From contig NZ_VEHL01000007.1 in assembly GCF_007679965.1 (NCBI RefSeq), positions 248,001-312,000 of the forward strand: a DNA stretch of 64,000 nucleotides, read 5' to 3'. Within the stretch, counting starts at the first letter, position 1; each line of letters opens with the position of its first letter. The position numbers were made by a program, and so were the translations under genes. This document shows, piece by piece, positions 56,388-64,000 of the stretch. The notes under the pieces are model-generated. The model worked only from the letters and a program-made list of their open reading frames with translations. It was not told where the DNA came from and searched no databases. The DNA is from Bordetella genomosp. 13 (GTDB taxonomy: Bacteria; Pseudomonadota; Gammaproteobacteria; Burkholderiales; Burkholderiaceae_B).

Positions 56388-57197
56388 TCAGGCTCGCTTC
56401 TGCTGGGCATAGCCCTTGAGGACTTCTTCACGCAGCACGTCCCAGATGGCGGCGTGCAGTTCGACGAAGCGCGGATGCGTCCGCACCTCGGCCACGTCGC
56501 GCGGACGGGGCAGGTCGATGGCGAATTCGCCGATGGGATGCGTGCCCGGCCCAGCCGACAGCACCACCACGCGGTCGCTCATGGCGATGGCCTCGTCCAG
56601 GTCGTGCGTGATGAACAGCACGGCCTTGCGCTTGGCCATCCACAGGTCCAGGACCTCGTTCTCCATCAGCTGGCGCGTCTGGATGTCCAGCGCCGAGAAC
56701 GGCTCGTCCATCAGGATGATGTCGGGGTCACGGATCAGCGTCTGCGCCAGCATGGTGCGCTTGCGCATGCCGCCGGACATCTGGTGCGGATAGCGGTCCT
56801 CGAACCCGCCCAGGCCCACGCGCCGCATCCATTCGCGGCCGCGCTCTTGGGCCTCGGCGCGCGCCACGCCGGCGAACTCCAGGCCGGCCGTGACGTTGTC
56901 CAGCGCGCTGCGCCACGGCAGCAGCGCCTCGCCCTGGAACATGTAGCCGGCGCGCTCGTTGATGCCGGTCAGCGGCTTGCCGAAGACCTTGACCTGCCCG
57001 GTCGACGGCGCCAGCAGGCCCGCGCCGACGTTCAGCAGGGTGGACTTGCCGCAGCCGGTGGGGCCGACCACGGAGACGAACTCGCCCGGGGCGATGGAGA
57101 TCGTGGCGTCCTGCACGGCCGTGTAGCGCTTGCCGCCGCCCTCTCGGGCAGCGAACGTGCAGGTGATGCCCTCGAGCGACAGTGCTGCATCAGCCAT
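56388..57197 (-). CDS. ABC transporter ATP-binding protein (SsuB/TauB family)
   Basis: A 269-residue ATPase with Walker A GPTGCGKST, Q-loop MFQGEALLPWRSALDN, a signature variant MSGGMRKRTMLAQ (the NitT/SsuB-type MSGGM-R form), Walker B IILMDEPFSALD and switch His in LFITHDLDEA. It energises the adjacent permease. Its start overlaps the binding-protein gene by 8 bp. Confidence 0.94.
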   Translation of the reverse strand: MADAALSLEGITCTFAAREGGGKRYTAVQDATISIAPGEFVSVVGPTGCGKSTLLNVGAGLLAPSTGQVKVFGKPLTGINERAGYMFQGEALLPWRSALDNVTAGLEFAGVARAEAQERGREWMRRVGLGGFEDRYPHQMSGGMRKRTMLAQTLIRDPDIILMDEPFSALDIQTRQLMENEVLDLWMAKRKAVLFITHDLDEAIAMSDRVVVLSAGPGTHPIGEFAIDLPRPRDVAEVRTHPRFVELHAAIWDVLREEVLKGYAQQKRA

Positions 57198-58221
57198 TGG
57201 CGTACTTCTCGTTGGCTCGCTTGACGAACTCGTTGGTGAAAGTCTTGGACAGGTCGATCTTGGACTCGTCCATCTGCACGTAGCTCAGCAGCGCCTTCAG
57301 CGCGGTCTTGGCGCCGTCGTCGGGGAACGAGCCGTCGGGCGAGATGCCTTCCTTGCTCTTGGTCAGCGAGGCCTTGTAGACCTCGGGCTCGCCCAGCAGG
57401 TAGCTGGCGGGCACCGCCTTGGCGATCTCTTCGGGCGAGGCCTTGGCGATCCACTTGTCGGCGCGCACGATGGCGTTGGTCAGCGCCTGCGCCGTATTGG
57501 GATTGGCGCTGATGAAGTCCTGCGAGGCATACAGGCAGCCGGCCGGCATGTTGCCGCCGAAGGTGTCGATGGTGTCCTTCAGCTTGCGGGTGTCGACCAC
57601 CACCTGGATCTCGCCGGCGGTTTCCAGCGCGGACATCACCGGGTCGAGGTTGGCGATGGCGTCGATCTGGCCGGTGCGCAGCGCGGTGACCGCGCCGGCG
57701 CCCGCGCCCACGCCGATGAAGGACACGTCGGACGGCTTCATGCCGTGCTTGGCCAGGAAGAAGTTGACCAGCATGCTGGTGGACGAACCCGGCGCGGTGA
57801 CGCCGACCTTCTTGCCCTTCAGGTCGGCCGGGGTCTTGTAGCCCATCTTGGAGGACACGCCCAGCACGATCATGGGCGCGCGGCCCTGCAGCGCGAAGGC
57901 GCGGTAGAACTGGCCTTTCGATTGCAGGTTGATGGTGTGCTCGTAGGCGCCCGAGCAGACGTCGGCGCTGCCGCCGACCACGGCCTGCAGGGCCTTGGAG
58001 CCGCCCGCGAAGTCGGCGATGCTGACGCTCAGGCCTTCGTCCTTGAAGTAGCCGCGCGCTTCGGCGATGGACAGCGGCAGGTAGTAGACCAGGGCCTTGC
58101 CGCCGACGGCGAGCTGGACGCTGGACTTCTCGAGTTTCTGGGCACGCACGATGGCGGGGGCCAGGCTGAGCGAGCCGGCGGCGCCCGCCAGCTTCAGCAG
58201 ATCACGACGAGTGACTGACAT
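57190..58221 (-). CDS. ABC transporter substrate-binding protein (SsuA/NMT1-like, Tat signal)
   Basis: A 343-residue protein with a twin-arginine signal TRRDLLKLAGAAG (cleavage near VRAQ). NMT1/SsuA fold: YLPLSIAEARGYFKDEGLSV, GGSKALQAVVGGSADVCSGAYEHT, GKKVGVTAPGSSTSMLVNFFL. The Tat signal suggests folding with a cofactor or fast folding before export. The ligand is unknown (sulfonate, pyrimidine precursor or aromatic). AGGAGACAAC precedes the ATG. First gene of its operon. Confidence 0.92.
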   Translation of the reverse strand: MSVTRRDLLKLAGAAGSLSLAPAIVRAQKLEKSSVQLAVGGKALVYYLPLSIAEARGYFKDEGLSVSIADFAGGSKALQAVVGGSADVCSGAYEHTINLQSKGQFYRAFALQGRAPMIVLGVSSKMGYKTPADLKGKKVGVTAPGSSTSMLVNFFLAKHGMKPSDVSFIGVGAGAGAVTALRTGQIDAIANLDPVMSALETAGEIQVVVDTRKLKDTIDTFGGNMPAGCLYASQDFISANPNTAQALTNAIVRADKWIAKASPEEIAKAVPASYLLGEPEVYKASLTKSKEGISPDGSFPDDGAKTALKALLSYVQMDESKIDLSKTFTNEFVKRANEKYANG

Positions 58222-58443
58222 GGATGTTGTCTCCTGTTGGGCCGCGCGGGGCGGCATGGCAACGCACCTGGACGACGCACGATGCGGTTGCGTACCGGTT
58301 TGCCGATCTGCGCCGGCTTCGATTGCCGCAGCATCATACCCCAGCGCCCCGGGCGCGATCTTCGGGATGATCCCCTAGAAAAAGGGGTTGGCAGCACGTC
58401 GCGCGGAATCCGGGCCCATCCGCGCACGGCGCGGTCCGGACGG

Positions 58444-59052
58444 CTAGGACTCGCGGCGCTCCATCAGCGCCCAGGCGATGGTGCCCGCGTCCACGTACTC
58501 GAGCTCGCTGCCGGCCGGCACGCCGCGCGCCAGGCGGGTGACCTTCAGGCCCAGGCCGGACAGCGCCTCGCTGACGAAGTGCGCGGTGGTCTCGCCCTCG
58601 GCCGTGAAGTTGGTGGCCAGGATGACCTCCTGCACCACGCCGTCGGCGGCGCGGTCGATCAGGCGCTGGAAGTCGAGCTCGCGCGGGCCGACGCCCTCCA
58701 ATGGCGCGACCCGGCCCATCAGCACGTAGTACAGGCCGCGATAGCCGTGGCTGGACTCGATCATGTTCTGGTCGGCCGGGGTCTCGACCACGCACAGCAC
58801 CGAGGCATCCCGCTTGGGATTGGCGCAGACGGCGCACAGCTCGTCTTCGGTGAAGCTGTTGCAGCGCGCGCAATGGCGCAGGTTCTGCACCGCGCCGGAC
58901 AGGGCACGCCCCAGCATGTCCGCCCCCTGCAGGTCGTGCTGCAGCAGGTGATAGGCCATGCGGCGGGCCGAACGCACGCCCACGCCGGGCAGCCGGCGCA
59001 GCGCCTCGATCAGCGCGACCAGGGGTTGTGGCTCGGGAAGCTGGGAATCCAT
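58444..59052 (-). CDS. recR: Recombination-repair protein RecR
   Basis: A 202-residue protein: N-terminal HhH (LRRLPGVGVRSARRMAYHLL), the C4 zinc finger CARCNSFTEDELCAVC and the Toprim domain with VVETPADQNMIE. It loads RecA on SSB-coated gaps with RecO. It lies 46 bp downstream of ybaB in the conserved dnaX-ybaB-recR order. Confidence 0.97.
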   Translation of the reverse strand: MDSQLPEPQPLVALIEALRRLPGVGVRSARRMAYHLLQHDLQGADMLGRALSGAVQNLRHCARCNSFTEDELCAVCANPKRDASVLCVVETPADQNMIESSHGYRGLYYVLMGRVAPLEGVGPRELDFQRLIDRAADGVVQEVILATNFTAEGETTAHFVSEALSGLGLKVTRLARGVPAGSELEYVDAGTIAWALMERRES

Positions 59053-59098
59053 GATGCCTGGAGTCCGCCGGCGCGTCGCCGCGCGGACGGAGTCAGAT

Positions 59099-59425
59099 TC
59101 AGAACGGAAGCTTCATGCCGGGGGGCATGGGCATGCCGGCGGTGACGCCGGCCATCTTTTCCTGCGAGGTGGCCTCGGCCTTGCGCAGCGCGTCGTTGAA
59201 GGCGGCCGCGACCAGGTCCTCGATCATGTCCTTGTCGTCGCCGAACAGGCTGGGGTCGATGACCACGCGCTTGACGTCGTTGCGGCAGGTCATGGTCACC
59301 TTGACCAGGCCGCCGCCCGAGGCGCCCTCGACGATGATCTCGGCCAGGGCGTCCTGGGCCTTCTTCATGTTTTCCTGCATCTGCTGGGCTTGGCGCATCA
59401 GGCCGGCCAGTTGTCCTTTCATCAT
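59099..59425 (-). CDS. ybaB: Nucleoid-associated protein YbaB/EbfC
   Basis: A 108-residue protein with an N-terminal Met/Gln-rich helix (GLMRQAQQMQENMKKAQDAL) and the central GGGLVKVTMTCRNDVKRVVIDP. It ends PPGMKLPF, as in the family. It forms tweezer-like DNA-binding dimers. AAGGAAGAC precedes the ATG. It lies between dnaX and recR. Confidence 0.97.
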   Translation of the reverse strand: MMKGQLAGLMRQAQQMQENMKKAQDALAEIIVEGASGGGLVKVTMTCRNDVKRVVIDPSLFGDDKDMIEDLVAAAFNDALRKAEATSQEKMAGVTAGMPMPPGMKLPF

Positions 59426-59473
59426 GATCTGTCTTCCTTGAAGGGAGGGAACGATACGGTAGGCCGCGGCGCG

Positions 59474-61945
59474 TCAGTGCACCGGCGGCGTGTCGGAGGG
59501 GCGCACCGAATTGGGCACCACGTGCGCGCCGAAGCGCGAGATGAGCGCCTGCACGAAGGGGTCGGCCTGGACCGCCTCTTCGGCGGCCTGCTGGCGCGCG
59601 GCGCGCTCGATGCGGGCCACCGCATGGGCCGTGCCGTCGCCGGTGGCGCCGACCTGGATCTCCAGGCGCAGGCCCTGCCCGAAATGTTCGCACAGCACCG
59701 TCTGCAGGCGCACGCGGCTCTCGCTTTCGGCCAGCGTGCGCACGGCCACGCGCAGCACGACGGCATCGCCCTGCACGCCCGCCCACTCGCTCTGCTTGGC
59801 CAGTTCGGCGGCCAGGCCCGTGACGGGCAGCCTGGCGGCCAGCTCGGGCCAGCCGTCGGCCGACATGTCGGCCAGGCGTGGGGTGCGCGAACTGCCGGCA
59901 CGCGGCGCGGCGCGGCGGCGCACGGGAGCCGGGCGGGCCTCGCGCGGCTCGGCGGGCGCGGCGCCCGGCGAGGCCAGGGTTTCGAACTCGTCGTCGGGGT
60001 CCGGGGTGAAGGCCTCGGCATCGTACGGGATGTCTTCCGCCACCCAGTCCGGCGGGCCGTCGTCGTACGGCGGCGGGCCGTCATCCCGGGAAGAGGCGTA
60101 GGCCTCGTCGGGGATGTCGAGGGGTGGGGGTTCGGAGGAGGCGGAGGCCGGGGCGGTGGGCTTCGCGGCGGCCGGGGCGGTCGAGGCGCTTGCGGCGTCT
60201 TCCGATGGCGCGCGGCTCGACGGCGCGGCGGGGGGCGAGGATGGGTTCGACGGCGCGGCGCTGCCGGATGTGATGCCTGCTGGCGCGGGCTCGGAGGATC
60301 GCGACGGCGCGGCGGGGGCCTGCGAGGCCGCGACGGCCGTCGCCGACGGCGTGGGCAGGTCTTCCCATGGGGGAACGTCCTGCCCGCCGGCAATCGAGGC
60401 AGCGGGCGCGTTTGCGGGTCCCTGGGCTACGCCACCAGCGGGCGTGGCAGAGGCGCTTGCGGGCGTGGACGCGCCTGCCGTGGCCGCGGGCGACTGCGGC
60501 GCCGGGGCGGTGTTGCCGACCGTCTGTGTCGATGCGGTCGCCGCGTGGGTGGCCGCATCGGCGTTGCCTGTGGCCGTGCGCGGCGTATCGCCTGTCGGCG
60601 CGGACGGCGCGGCGGTCGGCTGTACGGGCTGCGGTGCCGGTGCCTGCTGCGCAGCAACTTGCGGCGCGGCGGCGGGCGATGCCGCCTGCGCCCCTTGGGC
60701 AACGGACCCCCGTGCCGCGGCGGAGGTCTGCGCGGCAGTGGGGGCCTGTGCAGCGATGGGCGTTTGTGCCGCGGCAACCGCAGCGCCGGACGCCGCCGCG
60801 CCGGGCGCCGCTGCGCTCTGCGGCGTGGCCGGGGGCGATTGCAGCGCCGTGGCGGGACCGGCGTCGCCATTGAGCGCCAGCATGCGCAGACAGGCCATCA
60901 CGAAGCCGGCGTATTCGTCAGGCGACAGCGTGAGCTCGCCACGGCTGTGGACGGCCACGGAATAGAACAGTTGCACCGCATCGGGATGCAGCACGCTGCC
61001 CAGCCGCACGATGTCCTGCGTCAGCGGGTCTTCGGCGGGCAAGGCGCCCGGCACGCGCTGGGCGATGGCCACCTTGGACAGCAGCACCGACAGGTCGGCC
61101 AGCGCGCCCGCGTACGACAGGCCGCGGGTGGACAGTTCATCGGCCACCGACAGCACGCCGGTGGCGTCGCCGCCGGCCAGGGCCTCGAGCAGGCGCACCA
61201 GATGGCGCTGGTCGATGGTGCCCAGCATGCCGCGCACGGCTTCTTCCGTCAGGTTGCCGGCGCTGTAGGCGATGGCCTGGTCGGTCAGCGACAGCGCGTC
61301 GCGCATCGAGCCGGCGGCCGCCTGGGCCACCAGGCGCAGCGCGGGCACTTCGAAGGGGATGGTCTCCTGCCCCAGCACTTCCTGCAGATGGCCCACGATG
61401 GACTCGGGCGGCATCTGCTTCAGGTTGAACTGCAGGCAGCGCGACAGCACGGTCACCGGGATCTTCTGCGGATCGGTGGTCGCCAGGATGAACTTGACGT
61501 GCGGCGGCGGCTCTTCCAGCGTCTTGAGCATGGCGTTGAACGCATGCCCGGTCAGCATGTGCACTTCGTCGATCATGTAGACCTTGAAGCGCCCCGCGCC
61601 CGGCGCGTAGACCGCCTGCTCCAGCAGTTGGGTCATTTCCTCGACGCCGCGGTTGGAAGCGGCATCGAGCTCCAGGTAGTCGACGAAGCGGCCCGCATCG
61701 ATCTCGGTGCAGGCGCGGCAGTGGCCGCACGGCGTGGGCGTGATGCCGGTCTCGCAGTTCAGGGACTTGGCCAGGATGCGCGACAGCGTGGTCTTGCCGA
61801 CCCCGCGCGTGCCGGTGAACAGCCAGGCGTGATGCAGCCGCTGGGTCTGCAGCGCGTGCGTGAGGGCGCGCACCACGTGGTCCTGTCCCACCAGGGTCTC
61901 GAACGATCGCGGGCGCCACTTGCGGGCCAGTACCAGATAAGTCAT
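59474..61945 (-). CDS. dnaX: DNA polymerase III subunit tau/gamma with a very long linker
   Basis: An 823-residue protein. AAA+ clamp-loader domain (1-240): MTYLVLARKWRPRSFETLVG, Walker A GTRGVGKT, zinc Cys cluster CETG..CGHCRAC, Walker B YMIDEVHML and the SRC motif VLSRCLQF. The collar domain runs to about 360. An Ala/Pro/Ser/Thr-rich linker of about 300 residues follows, then the tau-specific C-terminal domain binding the polymerase alpha subunit (about 690-823). E. coli tau is 643 residues. No A-rich slippery heptamer for programmed frameshifting was seen. Start ATG 61945 matches the family N-terminus. Confidence 0.97.
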   Translation of the reverse strand: MTYLVLARKWRPRSFETLVGQDHVVRALTHALQTQRLHHAWLFTGTRGVGKTTLSRILAKSLNCETGITPTPCGHCRACTEIDAGRFVDYLELDAASNRGVEEMTQLLEQAVYAPGAGRFKVYMIDEVHMLTGHAFNAMLKTLEEPPPHVKFILATTDPQKIPVTVLSRCLQFNLKQMPPESIVGHLQEVLGQETIPFEVPALRLVAQAAAGSMRDALSLTDQAIAYSAGNLTEEAVRGMLGTIDQRHLVRLLEALAGGDATGVLSVADELSTRGLSYAGALADLSVLLSKVAIAQRVPGALPAEDPLTQDIVRLGSVLHPDAVQLFYSVAVHSRGELTLSPDEYAGFVMACLRMLALNGDAGPATALQSPPATPQSAAAPGAAASGAAVAAAQTPIAAQAPTAAQTSAAARGSVAQGAQAASPAAAPQVAAQQAPAPQPVQPTAAPSAPTGDTPRTATGNADAATHAATASTQTVGNTAPAPQSPAATAGASTPASASATPAGGVAQGPANAPAASIAGGQDVPPWEDLPTPSATAVAASQAPAAPSRSSEPAPAGITSGSAAPSNPSSPPAAPSSRAPSEDAASASTAPAAAKPTAPASASSEPPPLDIPDEAYASSRDDGPPPYDDGPPDWVAEDIPYDAEAFTPDPDDEFETLASPGAAPAEPREARPAPVRRRAAPRAGSSRTPRLADMSADGWPELAARLPVTGLAAELAKQSEWAGVQGDAVVLRVAVRTLAESESRVRLQTVLCEHFGQGLRLEIQVGATGDGTAHAVARIERAARQQAAEEAVQADPFVQALISRFGAHVVPNSVRPSDTPPVH

Positions 61946-62073
61946 GGGCGGATTGTAGAACCAGTTGCGCGCATCGACATGGCGAAGGCAAAAAGGGCGC
62001 CGCGGCCGGCATGCGAGCGGATTCATCGAATCTCGCTACACGCCTTTCGCGGCGCCCCTTTTGGAGAAACCGG

Positions 62074-62169
62074 ATGACGAGCCTGACTTCGGCACTGATC
62101 CTAAACGACTATGGCTGCTTCGTTCCCGACCTGACCAGGTTCACCGCCGAACCATGCGAAGGGGCCCGT
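62074..62169 (-). ncRNA. ffs: Signal recognition particle RNA (4.5S RNA)
   Basis: The minus strand contains the invariant SRP core CCTGGTCAGGTCGGGAACG followed by AAGCAGCC, the apical hairpin bound by Ffh with GGAA-type tetraloop geometry. Flanks TTCGGCGG and GTGCCGAA pair as the lower stem. The ends are estimated from the stem (about 95 nt). It lies about 130 bp upstream of dnaX on the same strand. Promoter-like TAGAAT is at 62183-62178. Confidence 0.92.
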
Positions 62170-62235
62170 CGACATCAATTCTAGCAGAACGGGCTGGACG
62201 CCCGTTTCTGCGACGAATTGATGTCGGCGGGCCCC
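62161..62235. repeat. Long inverted repeat spanning the ffs promoter
   Basis: Left arm 62161-62181 (GGGGCCCGTCGACATCAATT then C) and right arm 62215-62235 match as inverted copies over 21 bp with one mismatch. Inner arms GCAGAACGGGC and GCCCGTTTCTGC extend the hairpin across a bulge, with TGGAC as loop. The left arm carries the candidate ffs -10 (TAGAAT, minus strand). Confidence 0.75.
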
Positions 62236-62298
62236 GGGGGGCCACTCTGTTGGACCCCCGCCCCGACTCTCCCCCGAGGGGGAGGGAGCCGGTGAAGG

Positions 62299-62345
62299 CC
62301 CCTCCCCAGCCCTCCCCCCTGGGGAGGGGATTGGCGCTTGGCGCC
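62299..62345. repeat. GC-rich inverted repeats downstream of the helicase gene
   Basis: CCCCTCCCCAG (62299-62309) / CTGGGGAGGGG (62319-62329) is a perfect 11-bp stem. GGCGC-TTG-GCGCC (62333-62345) follows, then CTTTTT on the plus strand. CTCCCCCGAGGGGGAG is nearby (about 62268-62283). They resemble dispersed REP-like elements and may act as terminators. Confidence 0.5.
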
Positions 62346-62400
62346 CTTTTTCCATGCTTCTTTCTTTTGGAGCTTGGTCGGCTGTTCTTGGATGCTCTTT

Positions 62401-64000
62401 TTATAAATCCAGCCATAGGCTGGCCCTGGGGAAGTACAGGGCGGCCCTGGCCTTGCGGCCGTCCAGGGCGGTGACCTGGCGGCAGTAGCGGTCCAGTTGG
62501 TCGCCGTGGCGTTGACGCATGCGTTCGGCGAAGACGGGTTCGGGTTCGCCGGGGTGCGGGCGGCCGGTCTTGTAGTCGACGATCAGCCAGCCCTCTTCCG
62601 TGCTCAGGGCCAGGTCGATCACCGAGACCTTGCCGGTCGAGTCGATCAGGGGCCACTCGCGGCGAGCGCCGGATTGGGACAGCAGCCACAGGCCGCGCTC
62701 GTGCGACAGCGTGGCCACCAGGGTGTCCAGCACGGCCTGGGCGGCGTCGCCGGCCAGCGGGGCCGGAACGCCGGCGCGGGTCAGCTGCTTGTGCAGCAAG
62801 GGCAGGCGCGCGCGCAGCGCGTCGGCGGGCCAGGCGGACAGGCCGTCCTGGCCGATGCGCGCCAGCCAGGCGTGCGCCAGCGTGCCGATGGCCGCGTCGT
62901 AGGCGGCCTCGAGTTGCCAGGCGGGATGGTCCGCGCCCTGGTTCCATTGCCTCGCGCCGACCGACGGCATCGCGAAGCCGGGATTGGCCGCGGTGCGCGG
63001 GCGGCCGGCGAGCTGCGCCACGGACTCGTCCGCCAGGCGGCGCAGCGGGCGGCCGCGCAGCGCGGCATGGCCCTCATCCAGGCCTTCGTCCAGCGGCTGC
63101 CACTGGGGCGGCGGATGCTTGCTGGCCTCGGGCAGCCTGCCCCAAAGGCGCCCCAGCAGGCTGCTGGACGCGGGCGGCTTGGCCTGCCCCGAGGCCGGAT
63201 CCACCGCCACGTTGGCGACCAGGTGCAGGCGATGGCGCGCGCGGGTGGCGGCCACGTACAGCAGGCGGTCGGTCTCGTAGGCGGCACGGCGCTGCTCGCG
63301 CTGCATCAGGTAGCGCGAGATCGGATCGGGCTCCCGCTCGGCGCGCGGTTTGGCCGGGCCGAACAGCACGCGCTGGCCGCTCTGCTCGAAGCTCACCAGG
63401 GGCGCACGGTCGCCGCGCGGCGCCTTGTGCAGGCCAAACAGGATCACCGTGTCGAACTGCAGGCCCTTGGACTTGTGCATGGTCATGATCTCGACCACGC
63501 CCCCCCGCGATTCGTCCACCGGCGCGGGAGCCGCGTACAGGCGCGCCAGGGCGGCGTCCAGGCGGACCGGGTCCAGCCCGCCATGCGGCGCCAGGCGCTC
63601 CAGCAGCAGGAACAGGCTTTCGGCGTCCTCGGCGGCGCTGGCGTCCGCGTACAGGGCGGGGCCGCCCAGGCGCCGCCACAGGGCCTCGAGCCACGCGGCC
63701 AGCGGCAGCGCGCCGGCCCGGTTTGCATCGTCCAGCAGGATGCCCGCCGCATGCCGCAGGCGCCGCAACTCGGCGTCGGACAACAGCTGCGCCGCGCGGC
63801 AGGGCTGCGACGGCGGGGCGTCGAACAGGCCCATCTGCGGCGCGTGCCCGGCGGCCGCCTGCACGGCGGGCTCGCGCAACGCGTCGGCCAGCAGCGTGGG
63901 CACGGGCGTGGCCAGGTCGTGGCCGAACAGTCCGTGCAACGACTCCAGCGTCAGTCCGCACCACGGCGCACGCAGCACGGACAGCCACGCCAGGCGATCC
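62401..64000 (-). CDS. AddA/UvrD-type helicase-nuclease, C-terminal part (runs off right edge)
   Basis: The frame is open to the window edge (about 533 residues visible); the N-terminal half with the Walker A lies outside. Seen: superfamily-1 helicase motif V region IMTMHKSKGLQFDTVILFG, motif VI YVAATRARHRLHL, and a C-terminal PD-(D/E)XK nuclease domain with VIDLALSTEEGWLIVDYKTG (catalytic Asp, Asp and Lys). This order is that of AddA/RexA or RecB-like enzymes processing double-strand breaks. The partner (AddB or RecC) is not in the window. Confidence 0.88.
   Translation of the reverse strand, partial: DRLAWLSVLRAPWCGLTLESLHGLFGHDLATPVPTLLADALREPAVQAAAGHAPQMGLFDAPPSQPCRAAQLLSDAELRRLRHAAGILLDDANRAGALPLAAWLEALWRRLGGPALYADASAAEDAESLFLLLERLAPHGGLDPVRLDAALARLYAAPAPVDESRGGVVEIMTMHKSKGLQFDTVILFGLHKAPRGDRAPLVSFEQSGQRVLFGPAKPRAEREPDPISRYLMQREQRRAAYETDRLLYVAATRARHRLHLVANVAVDPASGQAKPPASSSLLGRLWGRLPEASKHPPPQWQPLDEGLDEGHAALRGRPLRRLADESVAQLAGRPRTAANPGFAMPSVGARQWNQGADHPAWQLEAAYDAAIGTLAHAWLARIGQDGLSAWPADALRARLPLLHKQLTRAGVPAPLAGDAAQAVLDTLVATLSHERGLWLLSQSGARREWPLIDSTGKVSVIDLALSTEEGWLIVDYKTGRPHPGEPEPVFAERMRQRHGDQLDRYCRQVTALDGRKARAALYFPRASLWLDL

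Noticed and set aside
58958..62077. 1039-codon plus-strand open frame opposite recR, ybaB and dnaX
   Set aside because: It spans three certain genes in antisense and is mostly Gly/Arg repeats arising from the dnaX linker.

Overview
The window is chromosomal DNA of a high-GC (roughly two-thirds G+C) betaproteobacterium. Housekeeping gene content and order (dnaX-ybaB-recR beside the SRP RNA; carA-carB; greA/yhbY/rlmE/ftsH/folP/glmM; ppk/ppx/pstSCAB) and the protein sequences point to Burkholderiales, most likely Alcaligenaceae (Bordetella/Achromobacter type). The genus is inferred from recall, not from a search. No tRNA, rRNA operon, CRISPR array, insertion sequence or prophage was seen.

Layout. 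(1) 1-8.9 kb: a minus-strand envelope operon encoding a TpsB/FhaC-type outer-membrane transporter, an ExbB proton-channel protein fused to a secreted DUF2341-LamG ectodomain, ExbD, a TonB protein, a large porin and an exported coiled-coil protein that runs off the left edge. Next to it are a small secreted protein, a soluble TonB C-terminal-domain protein and a secreted trypsin-like protease. (2) 9.2-12.9 kb: a TrhA/hemolysin-III membrane protein, an orphan substrate-binding protein, an RpiR regulator and a HAD phosphatase. (3) 13.0-20.0 kb: phnDCE transporter, small lipoprotein, Tat-exported phospholipase C and a trimeric autotransporter adhesin, all on the plus strand. (4) 20-29.6 kb: HtrA protease, pstSCAB, ppk and ppx. 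(5) 29.7-37.0 kb: ornithine-lipid acyltransferase olsB, then glmM, folP, ftsH, rlmE, yhbY and greA. (6) 37.4-49.7 kb: an accessory block of lipoproteins, a secreted phosphoesterase, a di-heme peroxidase, a prolyl-4-hydroxylase-like enzyme, an SDR and an LpxO/OlsC-like hydroxylase, lying between greA and carB. (7) 49.8-64 kb: carB, carA, tal, an SsuABC/TauABC-type ABC operon, recR, ybaB, dnaX, the SRP RNA and the 3' part of an AddA-like helicase-nuclease.

The unifying theme is phosphorus. The pst, phn, ppk/ppx, phospholipase C, secreted phosphoesterase and olsB genes all serve phosphate scavenging, storage or phosphorus-sparing membrane lipids. Near-consensus or degenerate PhoB boxes lie exactly 10 bp upstream of a -10-like hexamer before pstS, phnD, the 42-kb phosphoesterase and olsB. 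The best candidate for a poorly described system is the 0-9 kb set, which looks like a proton-motive-force-energised two-partner-secretion apparatus. It resembles, from memory, the phosphate-regulated PdtA/PdtB-ExbBD neighbourhood of Pseudomonas aeruginosa. The second candidate is the phosphoesterase/peroxidase/hydroxylase block at 42.1-47.7 kb.
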